From Geminocystis sp050753365 (GTDB taxonomy: Bacteria > Cyanobacteriota > Cyanobacteriia > Cyanobacteriales > Cyanobacteriaceae): 64,000 nt of DNA. The DNA lies in assembly GCF_050753365.1 (NCBI RefSeq), contig NZ_JBLZFY010000010.1:1-64000 (forward strand), written 5' to 3'. Positions within the stretch are counted from its first letter, which is position 1, and every line of letters begins with the position of its first letter. The notes below the pieces were generated by a model, which was not told where the DNA came from, did not search any database, and saw only the letters and a program-made list of their open reading frames with translations. Below, one piece after another: positions 52,459 through 60,605 of this stretch. Position numbers and translations under genes: made by a program.

Positions 52459-53311
52459 ATTTACCAAAAATTCCTTGAGGACGAATTAACAAAATACCGA
52501 TCATAATTATTAAAGCTACTCCTAATTTATACTCAGAACCAAATATGGGAACACTTAACTCTTGTGCAATGCCAATAATAAGCCCCCCTGCGATCGCACC
52601 GTAGGGATTGCCAATACCTCCCAGTATCACCGCCGCAAACATCGGCAAAATTAAAAACCACCCCATATTCGGGCGCACCGCCGTAATTAAACCAAATAAC
52701 CCCCCTCCAAAAGCAGTTAATACCGCCGTCATAATCCATGTAAATAAGATAACCTGTTCGACATTAATCCCCGACACTCTGGCTAAATCAATATTATCCG
52801 CCACCGCTCGCATGGCTTTTCCAATTTTTGTATTTTGCAAGACAAGATGTAATCCAACGATCGCACCGATGGTTAAAGCAACCACTATGACACGATAATA
52901 AGCGATTTTGACACCCCCAAGATCGATCGCTTCCATTAAAGGCAAGTCATAATTTTGATTACTGCCACCCCAAATAAACAAAACTCCGTTACGCAAAAAC
53001 AACGCCAAACCAATGGAAATAATAATTAAAGTCGTGCTACTAGCCCGTTTATCTCGCATGGGTTTCCATAACAACTGTTCACAGATTAACATTAAAATCA
53101 CCGTGCCAACCGTAGCGACAATAATAGATAACCAAATATTCAACCCTTCATGGTTGATTACCCACGTTAAATAAGCACCAATCGTCAAAAAATCCCCGTG
53201 AGCAAAATTTGATAACCTTAAAATTCCCATCGTCAAGGTTAAACCCACGGCGGCTAGCGCAATAATACTCCCCACTGCAACACCGTTAAAAAGTGACTGT
53301 ATTGTATCCAT
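52457..53311 (-). CDS. natD: LivH-type branched-chain/neutral amino acid ABC transporter permease
   Basis: The 284-residue inner-membrane permease has about eight helices. LTLTMGILRLSNFAHGDFLTIGAYLT near the start and KAMRAVADNIDLARVSGIN (the EAA-like coupling loop) are characteristic of LivH. The substrate could be neutral or branched amino acids (NatD of the N-I system) or urea (UrtB). NatD is favoured because it is an orphan gene in cyanobacteria, and no other subunit is adjacent here. ATG 53311 is preferred over TTG 53320. Confidence 0.82.
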   Translation of the reverse strand: MDTIQSLFNGVAVGSIIALAAVGLTLTMGILRLSNFAHGDFLTIGAYLTWVINHEGLNIWLSIIVATVGTVILMLICEQLLWKPMRDKRASSTTLIIISIGLALFLRNGVLFIWGGSNQNYDLPLMEAIDLGGVKIAYYRVIVVALTIGAIVGLHLVLQNTKIGKAMRAVADNIDLARVSGINVEQVILFTWIMTAVLTAFGGGLFGLITAVRPNMGWFLILPMFAAVILGGIGNPYGAIAGGLIIGIAQELSVPIFGSEYKLGVALIIMIGILLIRPQGIFGK

Positions 53312-53512
53312 TGAGATCAAACTTCTTAATTTTTTTTAATATTATGAGCAAATCATTACTAATCAAAGCATTAAACTAAGAATCTTTAACAAAAAATAAT
53401 CATTTCTTAGCAATGACCAATTATAATATTGACTAAGCAATAAAAACTATCACTTATTAAATTAATCTCAAACTTTATTATTCGATCGTACTGGAGACAT
53501 TAATCAAAACCT

Positions 53513-54055
53513 GTGACCTATAGCAACAATAAAAAAACAAACCAAAGAGATTTACCGAAAATAAACAACAATATCCGTTTTCCCAGAGTACGGGTAATTG
53601 GTATGGATGGAGAACAATTAGGCATCCTTGATACCAGAGACGCTAATCGCATGGCGGAAGAAAAAGAACTGGACTTAGTATTAGTCAGCGAAACTTCCGA
53701 TCCTCCTGTATGTCGTATTATGGATTACGGTAAATTCAAGTTTGAACAGGAGAAAAAAGCAAGGGCAATCCGCAAAAAGCAACACACGGCGGATATAAAA
53801 GAAGTGAAAATGCGGTATAAAATTGATGAGCATGATTATCAAGTGCGCGTCAATCAAGCAAAACGTTTTCTTAATGCTGGTGATAAAGTCAAAGCCACGA
53901 TCAACTTTAGAGGGAGAGAAGCGCAACACGTTCACTTAGGACAAGAATTATTAGAACGCATGGCGCAGGATTTGACTGAATTAGCAGAAATTCAACAAAA
54001 ACCCAAAAAAGAAGGGCGAAATATGATCATGTTTCTCTCTCCTAAAAAGTCTTAG
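53513..54055 (+). CDS. infC: Translation initiation factor IF-3
   Basis: IF-3 binds the 30S subunit, prevents premature 50S joining and checks start codons. The N-domain (NNIRFPRVRVIGMDGEQLGI), the lysine-rich linker (KKARAIRKKQHTADIKEVKMR) and the C-domain (GDKVKATINFRGREAQHV) are all complete in 180 residues. The start is GTG 53513, and a rare start codon is usual for infC, where it allows self-regulation. rpmI and rplT do not follow directly, as would be the case in many bacteria. Confidence 0.95.
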   Translation: MTYSNNKKTNQRDLPKINNNIRFPRVRVIGMDGEQLGILDTRDANRMAEEKELDLVLVSETSDPPVCRIMDYGKFKFEQEKKARAIRKKQHTADIKEVKMRYKIDEHDYQVRVNQAKRFLNAGDKVKATINFRGREAQHVHLGQELLERMAQDLTELAEIQQKPKKEGRNMIMFLSPKKS

Positions 54056-54501
54056 GGCTATGGGAGATAGAGGGATTAGAAGAGTGACGCTCCATACACT
54101 TACGTCTGTAAAGTATAGGCTTCAAGCGGAAATTATCCTTCTTGAACTTCCATCGTGGTACTCCTTCTTTCCCACTACGGCGTTTTAAAGTGAGGTACAC
54201 GTCCAGCCCCACTAGGCAAATAATAACACATCACTGGCGATTCATACCACACTTGTTTAATTATTTTTTTTGGTTGAAAACAAAGTGTGGGGCTTCTCGC
54301 CTAAAAGCTAAAAGAAAAAAAGAAAAATGGATGCGTTTTATTAGACTTCGATCAAATTTATAATTTTGCGCAGGTTTTTAGTTAGTTACCAATTGCCTCA
54401 TTTATGTCATGGTAGGTGAAAGTATTGTTCATACTAAACTTTTCATAGCTCACTTTTTTCCCATTATTAATTCCTAATTCTTCATTTCTCATTAATTTAT
54501 T
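54056..54501. other. Structured non-coding stretch between infC and argJ, possible mobile-element remnant
   Basis: This is a spacer of 446 bases that is less AT-rich from about 54090 to 54230 than its surroundings. CCACACTTG (54247-54255) pairs with CAAAGTGTGG (54281-54290), followed by GGCTTCTCGCC. The layout recalls the non-coding right end of IS200/IS605-type elements or a structured RNA, but I cannot name it. A 73-codon frame (54142-54363) looks like chance. Confidence 0.3.
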
Positions 54502-55743
54502 ATGTCTGACTGGAAAGTAATTGAAGGGGGTTTAACTGCCCCTAAAGGCTTTAAATCTTCTGGTATTACCGCAGGGCTTAAACCTTCCAAAGCCCCTGAT
54601 TTAGCCCTGATTTATTCGGAAACCAATGCGATCGCAGCAGGGGTATTCACTACTTCTGAGGTTCGTGCCGCTTGTGTGGATTATTGTCGTCAAAAATTGC
54701 AGAAAAAACCTAGTGCCAGAGCGATTATTTGTAATGCTGGTCAAGCTAATGCCGCCACAGGTGAACAAGGTTTACAAGATGCCCTAGAGACGGCGGAGGC
54801 TTTGGCTAAAGAGTTAAACATTGACACGGATTCTATTCTTTTGGCTTCTACGGGAGTTATTGGGCAAAGAATCAAAATGGATATATTAAAGAGTGCTATT
54901 CCTCAATTAGTAGCTGAATTATCGGAAAATGGGGGAGAAGCCACCGCAAAAGCTATTATTACTACGGATTTAGTCACTAAATCGATCGCACTGGAAACTA
55001 TGATAGACGATCGACCCGTGCGCATTGGCGGTATTTCTAAGGGATCAGGTATGATTCATCCTAATATGGCAACGATGTTGGGCTTTATTACCTGTGATGC
55101 GGCGGTTTCTACTCAACTTTGGCAACAGATGTTAAAACGTGCCTGTGATAAGAGTTTTAATCAAATTACCGTTGACGGTGACACTAGCACTAATGATAGT
55201 TTAATCGCCCTTGCCAATGGACAATCTCGCACTCCTGCTATTACTAGCCTCGATGAAAATGGTCAAAAATTGGAGGCGATGTTAACGGAAGTTTGTCAAC
55301 ATTTGGCAAAAGCCATTGCGAGAGATGGAGAAGGTGCAACCTGTTTAGTGGAAGTTGAGGTAAAAGGAGCAACCGATGAAGCCTCCGCTCGTCAAATCGC
55401 TAAAACCATTGTGGGTTCATCTTTAGTTAAATCCGCTATCTTCGGACGGGATCCGAATTGGGGACGTATTGCCGCCGCCGCAGGTAGAGCAGGAGTACAA
55501 TTTAATCAAGATGATTTAATGATCAAATTGGGGGATTTCTTGTTGATGGAAAGAGGGCAACCCTTGCCGTTCGATCGAGCCGCCGCCAGTAACTATCTTA
55601 AACAAGCCGCCGCAGGAGAATATTTGAAAAGCGACACTGTAGCTATTTCTGTTTCCGTTGGTAATGGTTCAGGGAGTGGTAAAGCATGGGGTTGCGATCT
55701 CAGTTACGATTATGTGAAAATCAACGCCGAATACACCACTTAA
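54502..55743 (+). CDS. argJ: Bifunctional glutamate N-acetyltransferase / ornithine acetyltransferase
   Basis: ArgJ moves the acetyl group from N-acetylornithine to glutamate and can also use acetyl-CoA, running the cyclic arginine pathway. The precursor cuts itself before the nucleophile Thr191 in GMIHPNMATMLGF. KGSGMIHPN before it and TVDGDTSTND and GRDPNWGRIAAAAGRAGV after it are intact. The 413-residue length is typical. Start ATG 54502 yields MSDWKVIEGGLTAPKGF, as in other cyanobacteria. Confidence 0.96.
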   Translation: MSDWKVIEGGLTAPKGFKSSGITAGLKPSKAPDLALIYSETNAIAAGVFTTSEVRAACVDYCRQKLQKKPSARAIICNAGQANAATGEQGLQDALETAEALAKELNIDTDSILLASTGVIGQRIKMDILKSAIPQLVAELSENGGEATAKAIITTDLVTKSIALETMIDDRPVRIGGISKGSGMIHPNMATMLGFITCDAAVSTQLWQQMLKRACDKSFNQITVDGDTSTNDSLIALANGQSRTPAITSLDENGQKLEAMLTEVCQHLAKAIARDGEGATCLVEVEVKGATDEASARQIAKTIVGSSLVKSAIFGRDPNWGRIAAAAGRAGVQFNQDDLMIKLGDFLLMERGQPLPFDRAAASNYLKQAAAGEYLKSDTVAISVSVGNGSGSGKAWGCDLSYDYVKINAEYTT

Positions 55744-55779
55744 ATAATTAGGATGAGAAATTAGGAATTGAGAATGTAG

Positions 55780-55799
55780 GGGTTTAATATATTAAACCC
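55780..55799. repeat. Perfect 20-bp palindrome GGGTTTAATATATTAAACCC
   Basis: This is identical to 11443-11462, preceded by GTAG. It lies between the convergent argJ and cpcT genes. Confidence 0.7.
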
Positions 55800-55838
55800 A
55801 CCCCCACCAAAACCTGAGTTCGACATAAAATTATGTTT

Positions 55839-55900
55839 ACTTTTTTAACGATGCTCCAAGCCTTGATTTTAATAGCCTTCTGATTTATTCAGCAAACCCT
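55839..55900. repeat. Dispersed repeat, partial copy
   Basis: The 3' part of the element at 13761 and 52361 (TTGATTTTAATAGCC, then TTTATTCAGCAAACCCT). It ends just before the cpcT stop codon. Confidence 0.65.
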
Positions 55901-55902
55901 AT

Positions 55903-56487
55903 TTACACTTCATTAGCGAAACTTTGGACACGGGTAAAATGAAATGGTCCCGCCACCGACCCCCACAATAATTCGTCTGTAACTAAATCCCTACCTCGAT
56001 CGAAACTAATCATTTTTTCGCTACTAATTTCAAAACTATTATCAAGATAAGATTCTTTACCTTTTCTAACAACAATACAGGCTTTTCCCGGTTTAATATA
56101 ACCTTTAAAATGAGTTCCAGTCCATTCGGCAATCATATCACAACCGTTCATTTTTTCGAGGTTTTCGATCGATAATTTTTTTAATTTTTCGATGTTTCTC
56201 GAAGCACCATAAAAGGGAGTTTCTTCCTTTAATTTATAATGTTCTAACTCTAAATGATCATCCACAGCATCAATTTTAAACACCCTTAAACGATAGGGTT
56301 GACTAGGTAAAAAATCGTAGGCTTGTTCTAAAAATAAACTTACTCCCCCTAATAAAGACTCAGGTAAAGGACGCATACAAACTCGAATATGAGCGAAAAA
56401 AGGAGGGTTATCTAATGCTTGTTGTTGATTACTAAAATCTGCAGCCATTAATCTAGCTAAAGCCTTAATATCTGTAGAATGACTCAT
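55903..56487 (-). CDS. cpcT: Phycobiliprotein lyase, CpcT/CpeT family
   Basis: CpcT attaches phycocyanobilin to the second cysteine (about position 153-155) of the phycocyanin beta subunit. The 194-residue beta-barrel has the family segments MAADFSNQQQAL, FFAHIRVCMRPLP, FLEQAYDFLPSQPYRLRVF and CDMIAEWTGTHFKGY, ending WGSVAGPFHFTR. The gene starts 9 bp after cpcF on the same strand, so the two lyase genes are co-transcribed. Confidence 0.93.
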   Translation of the reverse strand: MSHSTDIKALARLMAADFSNQQQALDNPPFFAHIRVCMRPLPESLLGGVSLFLEQAYDFLPSQPYRLRVFKIDAVDDHLELEHYKLKEETPFYGASRNIEKLKKLSIENLEKMNGCDMIAEWTGTHFKGYIKPGKACIVVRKGKESYLDNSFEISSEKMISFDRGRDLVTDELLWGSVAGPFHFTRVQSFANEV

Positions 56488-56496
56488 TTTAAATAG

Positions 56497-57147
56497 TTAT
56501 TTATTATAAATTTTTTTCAATGCTAGTTTACCACGATTTTGGATAGCAATTTCTTCATCTTGAGTGATAATTTCCGTTAATTTATCTGTAATTTTTTTCA
56601 ATAAATTTTCACAGGAAGAATGGATGGCAAAATACAAATTTTCTAAGGAAACAATGGAAGCGTAACGCACCACCCATTCACCATCATTAATGGTAATAAA
56701 AAGAGTATCTAAAATTCGAGTTTGAGTAGGGATAAGATTGTCAGGGGATAGTTGATGCCACTGTAAACTCCCCAATCCTTTAGTTGCCGCCCGTCTAACG
56801 CTTAAAGAAAAGTCATTCACGGCGGTTTTGAGGAGTAAATCTAAGGCACGAATATCGCCAATTCCTGCAAAAACTCTCACAGCCCACGCCCTCGCACCAT
56901 AATTATAATTATCTAAACTGGTTAATAATGGTTCAATAACCGCATCTCCTAGGGCGATTAACCCTTCTGTGGCACTGACTGCCGCCCCCGGATTGTTATA
57001 ACCTAACACTTGTATTAAAGTGGGTATGGCTTCGATCGATCTCGCTTGTGACAGTTGAGTGACTGCTTGAAATAATTTTGAGGCAGAGTCGGCTTTTTCT
57101 ACCGCTTCGATGAGTTGACTAACAGGATTGAGGGTTGTTTCAATCAT
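56497..57147 (-). CDS. cpcF: HEAT-repeat phycocyanin alpha-subunit lyase subunit CpcF
   Basis: The 216-residue all-helical protein has about five HEAT/PBS-lyase repeats (IEAIPTLIQVLGYNNPGAAV, DAVIEPLLTSLDNYNYGARA, DIRALDLLLKTAVNDFSLSV). CpcE/CpcF heterodimers attach phycocyanobilin to Cys84 of phycocyanin alpha. Length and repeat order fit CpcF better than CpcE or NblB. cpcE is not adjacent. It is located between a DUF7734 gene and cpcT with 9-bp gaps on both sides. Confidence 0.85.
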   Translation of the reverse strand: MIETTLNPVSQLIEAVEKADSASKLFQAVTQLSQARSIEAIPTLIQVLGYNNPGAAVSATEGLIALGDAVIEPLLTSLDNYNYGARAWAVRVFAGIGDIRALDLLLKTAVNDFSLSVRRAATKGLGSLQWHQLSPDNLIPTQTRILDTLFITINDGEWVVRYASIVSLENLYFAIHSSCENLLKKITDKLTEIITQDEEIAIQNRGKLALKKIYNK

Positions 57148-57156
57148 AATTAAAAG

Positions 57157-57450
57157 TTACAAAATATTGTTTAATAAGGGTAAAAAATCTTGGACGGTTA
57201 AGTATTTTTGAATGTATTGAGGGTTACTAGGATTATAAGGACTAGAGGCTCGATCGATCTTTATAATTTGCGCATCAGGGGATAAAATAGGTACATCAGG
57301 ATCATATTGAGTACTTCCGCTTAAATTACTCGAAAAACCCTTAAAAATCATAATTTCCACCTCCTCATTATTATCCTTAGCAGTGACAATTAAAACCTCT
57401 TGGGGATTTTGTTGACTATAAGTTTCTAATACTTGAATGTTAATATTCAC
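57157..57450 (-). CDS. DUF7734-like conserved cyanobacterial/plastid protein
   Basis: This is a 97-residue soluble protein. QEVLIVTAKDNNEEVEIMIFKGFSSNLSG, then PVLSP-like DVPILSPDAQIIKIDRASSP and a C-terminal QYIQKYLTVQDFLPLL match a small family shared by cyanobacteria and chloroplasts. Its biochemical role is unknown. It is 9 bp upstream of cpcF, which suggests a link to phycobilisome assembly. Start is GTG 57450, with no better in-frame ATG. Confidence 0.7.
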   Translation of the reverse strand: MNINIQVLETYSQQNPQEVLIVTAKDNNEEVEIMIFKGFSSNLSGSTQYDPDVPILSPDAQIIKIDRASSPYNPSNPQYIQKYLTVQDFLPLLNNIL

Positions 57451-57479
57451 TAGACTGATAAATTAGGTTTTCTTCATTT

Positions 57480-57513
57480 TTAATTCTTAATTCTTAATTC
57501 TTAATTCTTAATT
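57480..57513. repeat. Heptanucleotide tandem repeat (TTAATTC)n
   Basis: About five tandem copies of TTAATTC end at the stop codon of the DUF3177 gene (57512-57514 on the minus strand). This is the STRR type. Confidence 0.75.
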
Positions 57514-58105
57514 ATTGTTCAAGAGCTATTCTACCCTGTTTAATGAGCCTAAAAGTTAAGAAATAGAATAGATAGATAAAATAAATAACTAACCCCGTTA
57601 TGCCCAGAAATCCTAAAAATCCGGGGGTTGAGTTGGCATGAAAGATACTTTTATATTGCCAAGGGGCTTCAAGCCAGACTCGACAAAAGGTTTCTACCTT
57701 CGCATCTGGAGAAAAAGTGCAACGCAAAACAGGGATAAATGCGATCGAACTGATAGTACCATAAAAAGTCATCGCCCAACGCCAACTTCTCAGGGTTAAA
57801 CGTAACGGGGATTTAGGTAAATCTCGAATTTCATCATTAATATCCACCCAAAACCAAAGACTGATTACCACCAAAATATGTCCTAAAAACCAAGCTAAAT
57901 AACCAATTTGCCACACTGGAATTAACAAATAAATTGCGATCGCCATTAAACTAGCCACCCGCCAAAAAATCAACAATAAACGCTGAATAGACTGAATTTT
58001 AGCAGTTAAAGACCAAATAGAGAGAATTAAAGGTACAATTAAACATAAAACGACAAATAACTTATAATTAGTCCAAACTAGAGCTTTTAATAACGTATCT
58101 TCCAT
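57512..58105 (-). CDS. DUF3177 family membrane protein
   Basis: This is a cyanobacteria-specific integral membrane protein of 197 residues with about five helices (LVWTNYKLFVVLCLIVPLIL, RVASLMAIAIYLLIPVWQIG, HILVVISLWFWVD, AMTFYGTISSIAFIPVL, FLGITGLVIYFIYLFYF). A loop contains WVDINDEIRDLPKSPLRLTLRSW in order of charge. No function is known to me. It is transcribed after cp12 (71-bp gap) and before the DUF7734-cpcF-cpcT set. Confidence 0.8.
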   Translation of the reverse strand: MEDTLLKALVWTNYKLFVVLCLIVPLILSIWSLTAKIQSIQRLLLIFWRVASLMAIAIYLLIPVWQIGYLAWFLGHILVVISLWFWVDINDEIRDLPKSPLRLTLRSWRWAMTFYGTISSIAFIPVLRCTFSPDAKVETFCRVWLEAPWQYKSIFHANSTPGFLGFLGITGLVIYFIYLFYFLTFRLIKQGRIALEQ

Positions 58106-58176
58106 AGATAAAAATAAATATAAAAATAAAAAGAGGTGGGAAAACCCACCCTATAAACCTAAAAATAAAAAAAAGA

Positions 58177-58401
58177 TTAGTCTTCGTAAAGACGACATTC
58201 CGCCGCATCGGGGTTATCATCACAATATTGCTCTAAAGAAGTTTTATGAGGCTCATTTGCTTTTTGATGAGAGGCTTCAGCTTGTAATTCTTCCACCGCA
58301 TCCCAAGCCGCCGCACATTCAGGAGAGCCTTTTCCGTTGATGTCACAAACTTCCCTAGCTTCCTTAATTTCTTCTTGGATTTTTTCTTGTATGTTACTCA
58401 T
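58177..58401 (-). CDS. cp12: Calvin-cycle regulatory protein CP12
   Basis: CP12 is a small disordered protein that, when oxidised in the dark, clamps GAPDH and phosphoribulokinase into an inactive complex. All 74 residues fit. The N-terminal disulfide pair is Cys19/Cys29 around a GSPECAAAWDAVEELQAEASH block (AWD_VEEL motif). The C-terminal pair is Cys60/Cys69, ending EQYCDDNPDAAECRLYED. AAGGA lies about 10 bp before the ATG. Confidence 0.96.
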   Translation of the reverse strand: MSNIQEKIQEEIKEAREVCDINGKGSPECAAAWDAVEELQAEASHQKANEPHKTSLEQYCDDNPDAAECRLYED

Positions 58402-58857
58402 AGTAATTAAGTCCTTTATTTTTTTATGATCTGTTTATAGCTTATAACAGAATTTTATTTATTTGTGATCGGGATTTTCCCATTGCTAAAAATTATATCT
58501 TAATCTGTATCTGCATCAATACCCTTCCCATTAAGTACTAAAGCAAAATAGATTGTATATTTTTAAATTAATGGAAATAACCCATAATCTTTGTTGTCTC
58601 TTGCCTTTTGCCTTTCACAAAGTAAACATACAATTAATTTGCCCATCTACTTATTGCCTGAGTTCGAGATAAAATGATCAAGATAAGACAGGGAGTAGGT
58701 AATAAATATATAGGTAATTCTTCATTTTTCATTCTTTATGAAGTTTCATTGCAAAAGATTAAGAAAAAATTGCCAAACACAGCAATATCAGTAATGATTA
58801 AAATTGTTTAAAAAGCATTTTTATAGTAACTAAATTTATTTCGACACCAAATTATAA
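58402..58857. other. Divergent spacer cp12-hemA, promoter region
   Basis: 457 bases separate the divergent cp12 and hemA starts and must hold both promoters. The dispersed repeat CCTGAGTTCGAGATAAAAT is at 58658-58676, and a TTGCCTTTTGCC short repeat is near 58600-58615. TATAGT at about 58822 is a possible hemA -10 box. No gene is seen. Confidence 0.45.
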
Positions 58858-58858
58858 T

Positions 58859-60142
58859 ATGAATATTATTGTAGTCGGACTTTCCCATAAAACCGCCGCC
58901 GTAGAAGTGCGGGAAAAATTGAGTATTCCTGAAGCTAAAATCGAAGAATCTATCAGACATCTTCTTAGTTATCCTCACATAGAAGAAGTCGGTATTATTA
59001 GTACCTGTAATCGTCTTGAAATTTATGCTGTGGTAAAAGAAACCGAACAAGGTGTTAAGGAAATTACACAATTTTTAGCAGAAATCGGTCATCTTTCTTT
59101 ACATACTTTAAGACGACATTTGTTTATCTTGTTACATCAGGATGCCATTCGTCATTTGATGAGGGTTTCAGCAGGTTTAGAAAGTTTGGTGTTAGGGGAA
59201 GGGCAAATTCTCGCACAGGTGAAAAATACCCATAAGCTATCTACAAAATATCAGGGTATGGGACGATTACTCGATCGACTTTTCAAACAGGCAATTAGTG
59301 CTGGAAAAAGGGTGCGTACAGAGACAAACATCGGTACTGGAGCGGTGTCTATTAGTTCGGCGGCGGTGGAATTAGTGGACATGAAACTAGATGATTTATC
59401 CTCTCAAAAAGTAGCGATTATCGGCGCAGGAAAAATGTCTCGTTTGTTGGTACAACATCTTATTTCTAAAGGAGTTACAGATATTACCATCGTCAATCGT
59501 TCTGTATCTCGATCGAAAGAATTAGCGAAACAATTTCCTCAAATCGAGTTAAAACTCCATCTTCTTGAAGATATGATGAACATTGTCAGTGAATCTGATA
59601 TAGTCTTTACTAGCACTGGAGCGACTCAACCGATTCTTGATAAACATAATTTAAGCTCGATCGAAACTAATCACTCTATTATGTTAGTGGATATTTCCGT
59701 ACCCCGTAACGTTGCCAGTGATGTGGAAGAATTAGATTTTATTGTGGCTTATAACGTGGATGATTTAAAAGCCGTAGTCGCCCAAAATCAAGCTAGTCGT
59801 CGAGAAATGGCAAGGGAAGCGGAAGTCTTGTTAGAAGAAGAAATCGAGGCATTCGAGTTATGGTGGCAATCCTTAGAAACCGTGCCGACTATTAGCTGTC
59901 TTCGTAGTAAAATTGAGGAAATTCGAGAACAAGAATTAGAGAAAGCCTTATCTCGTTTAGGTTCAGAATTTGCCGAAAAACATCAAGAAGTCATCGAAGC
60001 CTTAACTAGAGGTATCGTCAACAAAATTTTACACGATCCCATGGTGCAATTACGCGCGCAACAGGATATTGAAGCTAGACGCAAGGCTTTACAGACTTTA
60101 CAAACTTTGTTTAACCTCGAAATTAGCGAACAATTTAGCTAA
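58859..60142 (+). CDS. hemA: Glutamyl-tRNA reductase
   Basis: HemA reduces glutamyl-tRNA to glutamate-1-semialdehyde with NADPH, the committed step of tetrapyrrole (chlorophyll, haem, bilin) synthesis. GLSHKTAAVEVREKLSI, the catalytic Cys50 in STCNRLEIYAV, SLVLGEGQILAQVK and the Rossmann segment VAIIGAGKMSRLLVQHL are present. The C-terminal dimerisation helices follow (ALTRGIVNKILHDPMVQLR). The 427-residue length is normal. ATG 58859. Confidence 0.97.
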   Translation: MNIIVVGLSHKTAAVEVREKLSIPEAKIEESIRHLLSYPHIEEVGIISTCNRLEIYAVVKETEQGVKEITQFLAEIGHLSLHTLRRHLFILLHQDAIRHLMRVSAGLESLVLGEGQILAQVKNTHKLSTKYQGMGRLLDRLFKQAISAGKRVRTETNIGTGAVSISSAAVELVDMKLDDLSSQKVAIIGAGKMSRLLVQHLISKGVTDITIVNRSVSRSKELAKQFPQIELKLHLLEDMMNIVSESDIVFTSTGATQPILDKHNLSSIETNHSIMLVDISVPRNVASDVEELDFIVAYNVDDLKAVVAQNQASRREMAREAEVLLEEEIEAFELWWQSLETVPTISCLRSKIEEIREQELEKALSRLGSEFAEKHQEVIEALTRGIVNKILHDPMVQLRAQQDIEARRKALQTLQTLFNLEISEQFS

Positions 60143-60168
60143 TTAACAATTAACAATTAACAATTAAC
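60141..60168. repeat. Heptanucleotide tandem repeat (TAACAAT)n
   Basis: About four copies of AATTAAC sit between the hemA stop codon and the stop codon of the opposing small gene, abutting both. This is the STRR type. Confidence 0.75.
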
Positions 60169-60339
60169 TTATTTATAGGTTGAATTAAAATGAGAGGATA
60201 AAGAATTTTCCAACTGTGTTAAATCAGTATAAGTAGGTTTATTCTTACTCGCCCAATCTAAAGCCTCATCAAGTTTAGTGGCATTATCTTTTTCCCATAA
60301 CCACTGTTCATTACTTTCGATCGTTTTTATTTGTGCCAT
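60169..60339 (-). CDS. Small hypothetical protein (56 aa)
   Basis: From ATG 60339 the frame is open for 56 codons to TAA 60169-60171. It begins MAQIKTIESNEQWLWEKDNA, followed by ATKLDEALDWASKNKPT and TQLENSLSSHF. The composition is protein-like (Trp, charged helix), and the N-terminal T(I)ESNEQWLW pattern recalls small antitoxin-like proteins. There is no clear ribosome site, as is usual in cyanobacteria. No toxin gene is adjacent. It is convergent with hemA. Function unknown. Confidence 0.5.
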   Translation of the reverse strand: MAQIKTIESNEQWLWEKDNATKLDEALDWASKNKPTYTDLTQLENSLSSHFNSTYK

Positions 60340-60486
60340 AAGAATATAATAAATTTGTGCCTTATGATTTTCTTATTGTCATCATAGCAGTTTTTAATTC
60401 AAAGGGCTGAAGCCCTCACTACAAACCAAAATATAATAATTTTTGGAGTCTAATCATAATTGAATTTACCTGATAAAATAGACATT

Positions 60487-60577
60487 AGGACTTATGCACT
60501 TCTAACGATATTCTGTCATTCTGAGCGTAGCGAAAGAATCTCAAAACTCGTATTTTTCGCATAAATGCTTAAGTCCT
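60487..60577. repeat. 91-bp inverted-repeat element with AGGACTTATGCA ends
   Basis: AGGACTTATGCA (60487-60498) is mirrored by TGCTTAAGTCCT (60566-60577) with one mismatch. Inside is a GTCATTCTGAGCGTAGCGAA-type repeat. Similar ends occur at 61732/61928, so these may be MITE-like units or one repeat nested in another. Confidence 0.55.
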
Positions 60578-60605
60578 GAGATAATGATCACAATTTACTG
60601 TTGCA

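Noticed and set aside
54142..54363. 73-codon frame downstream of infC
   Set aside because: It crosses the hairpin region and has a random, basic composition with no recognisable motif.
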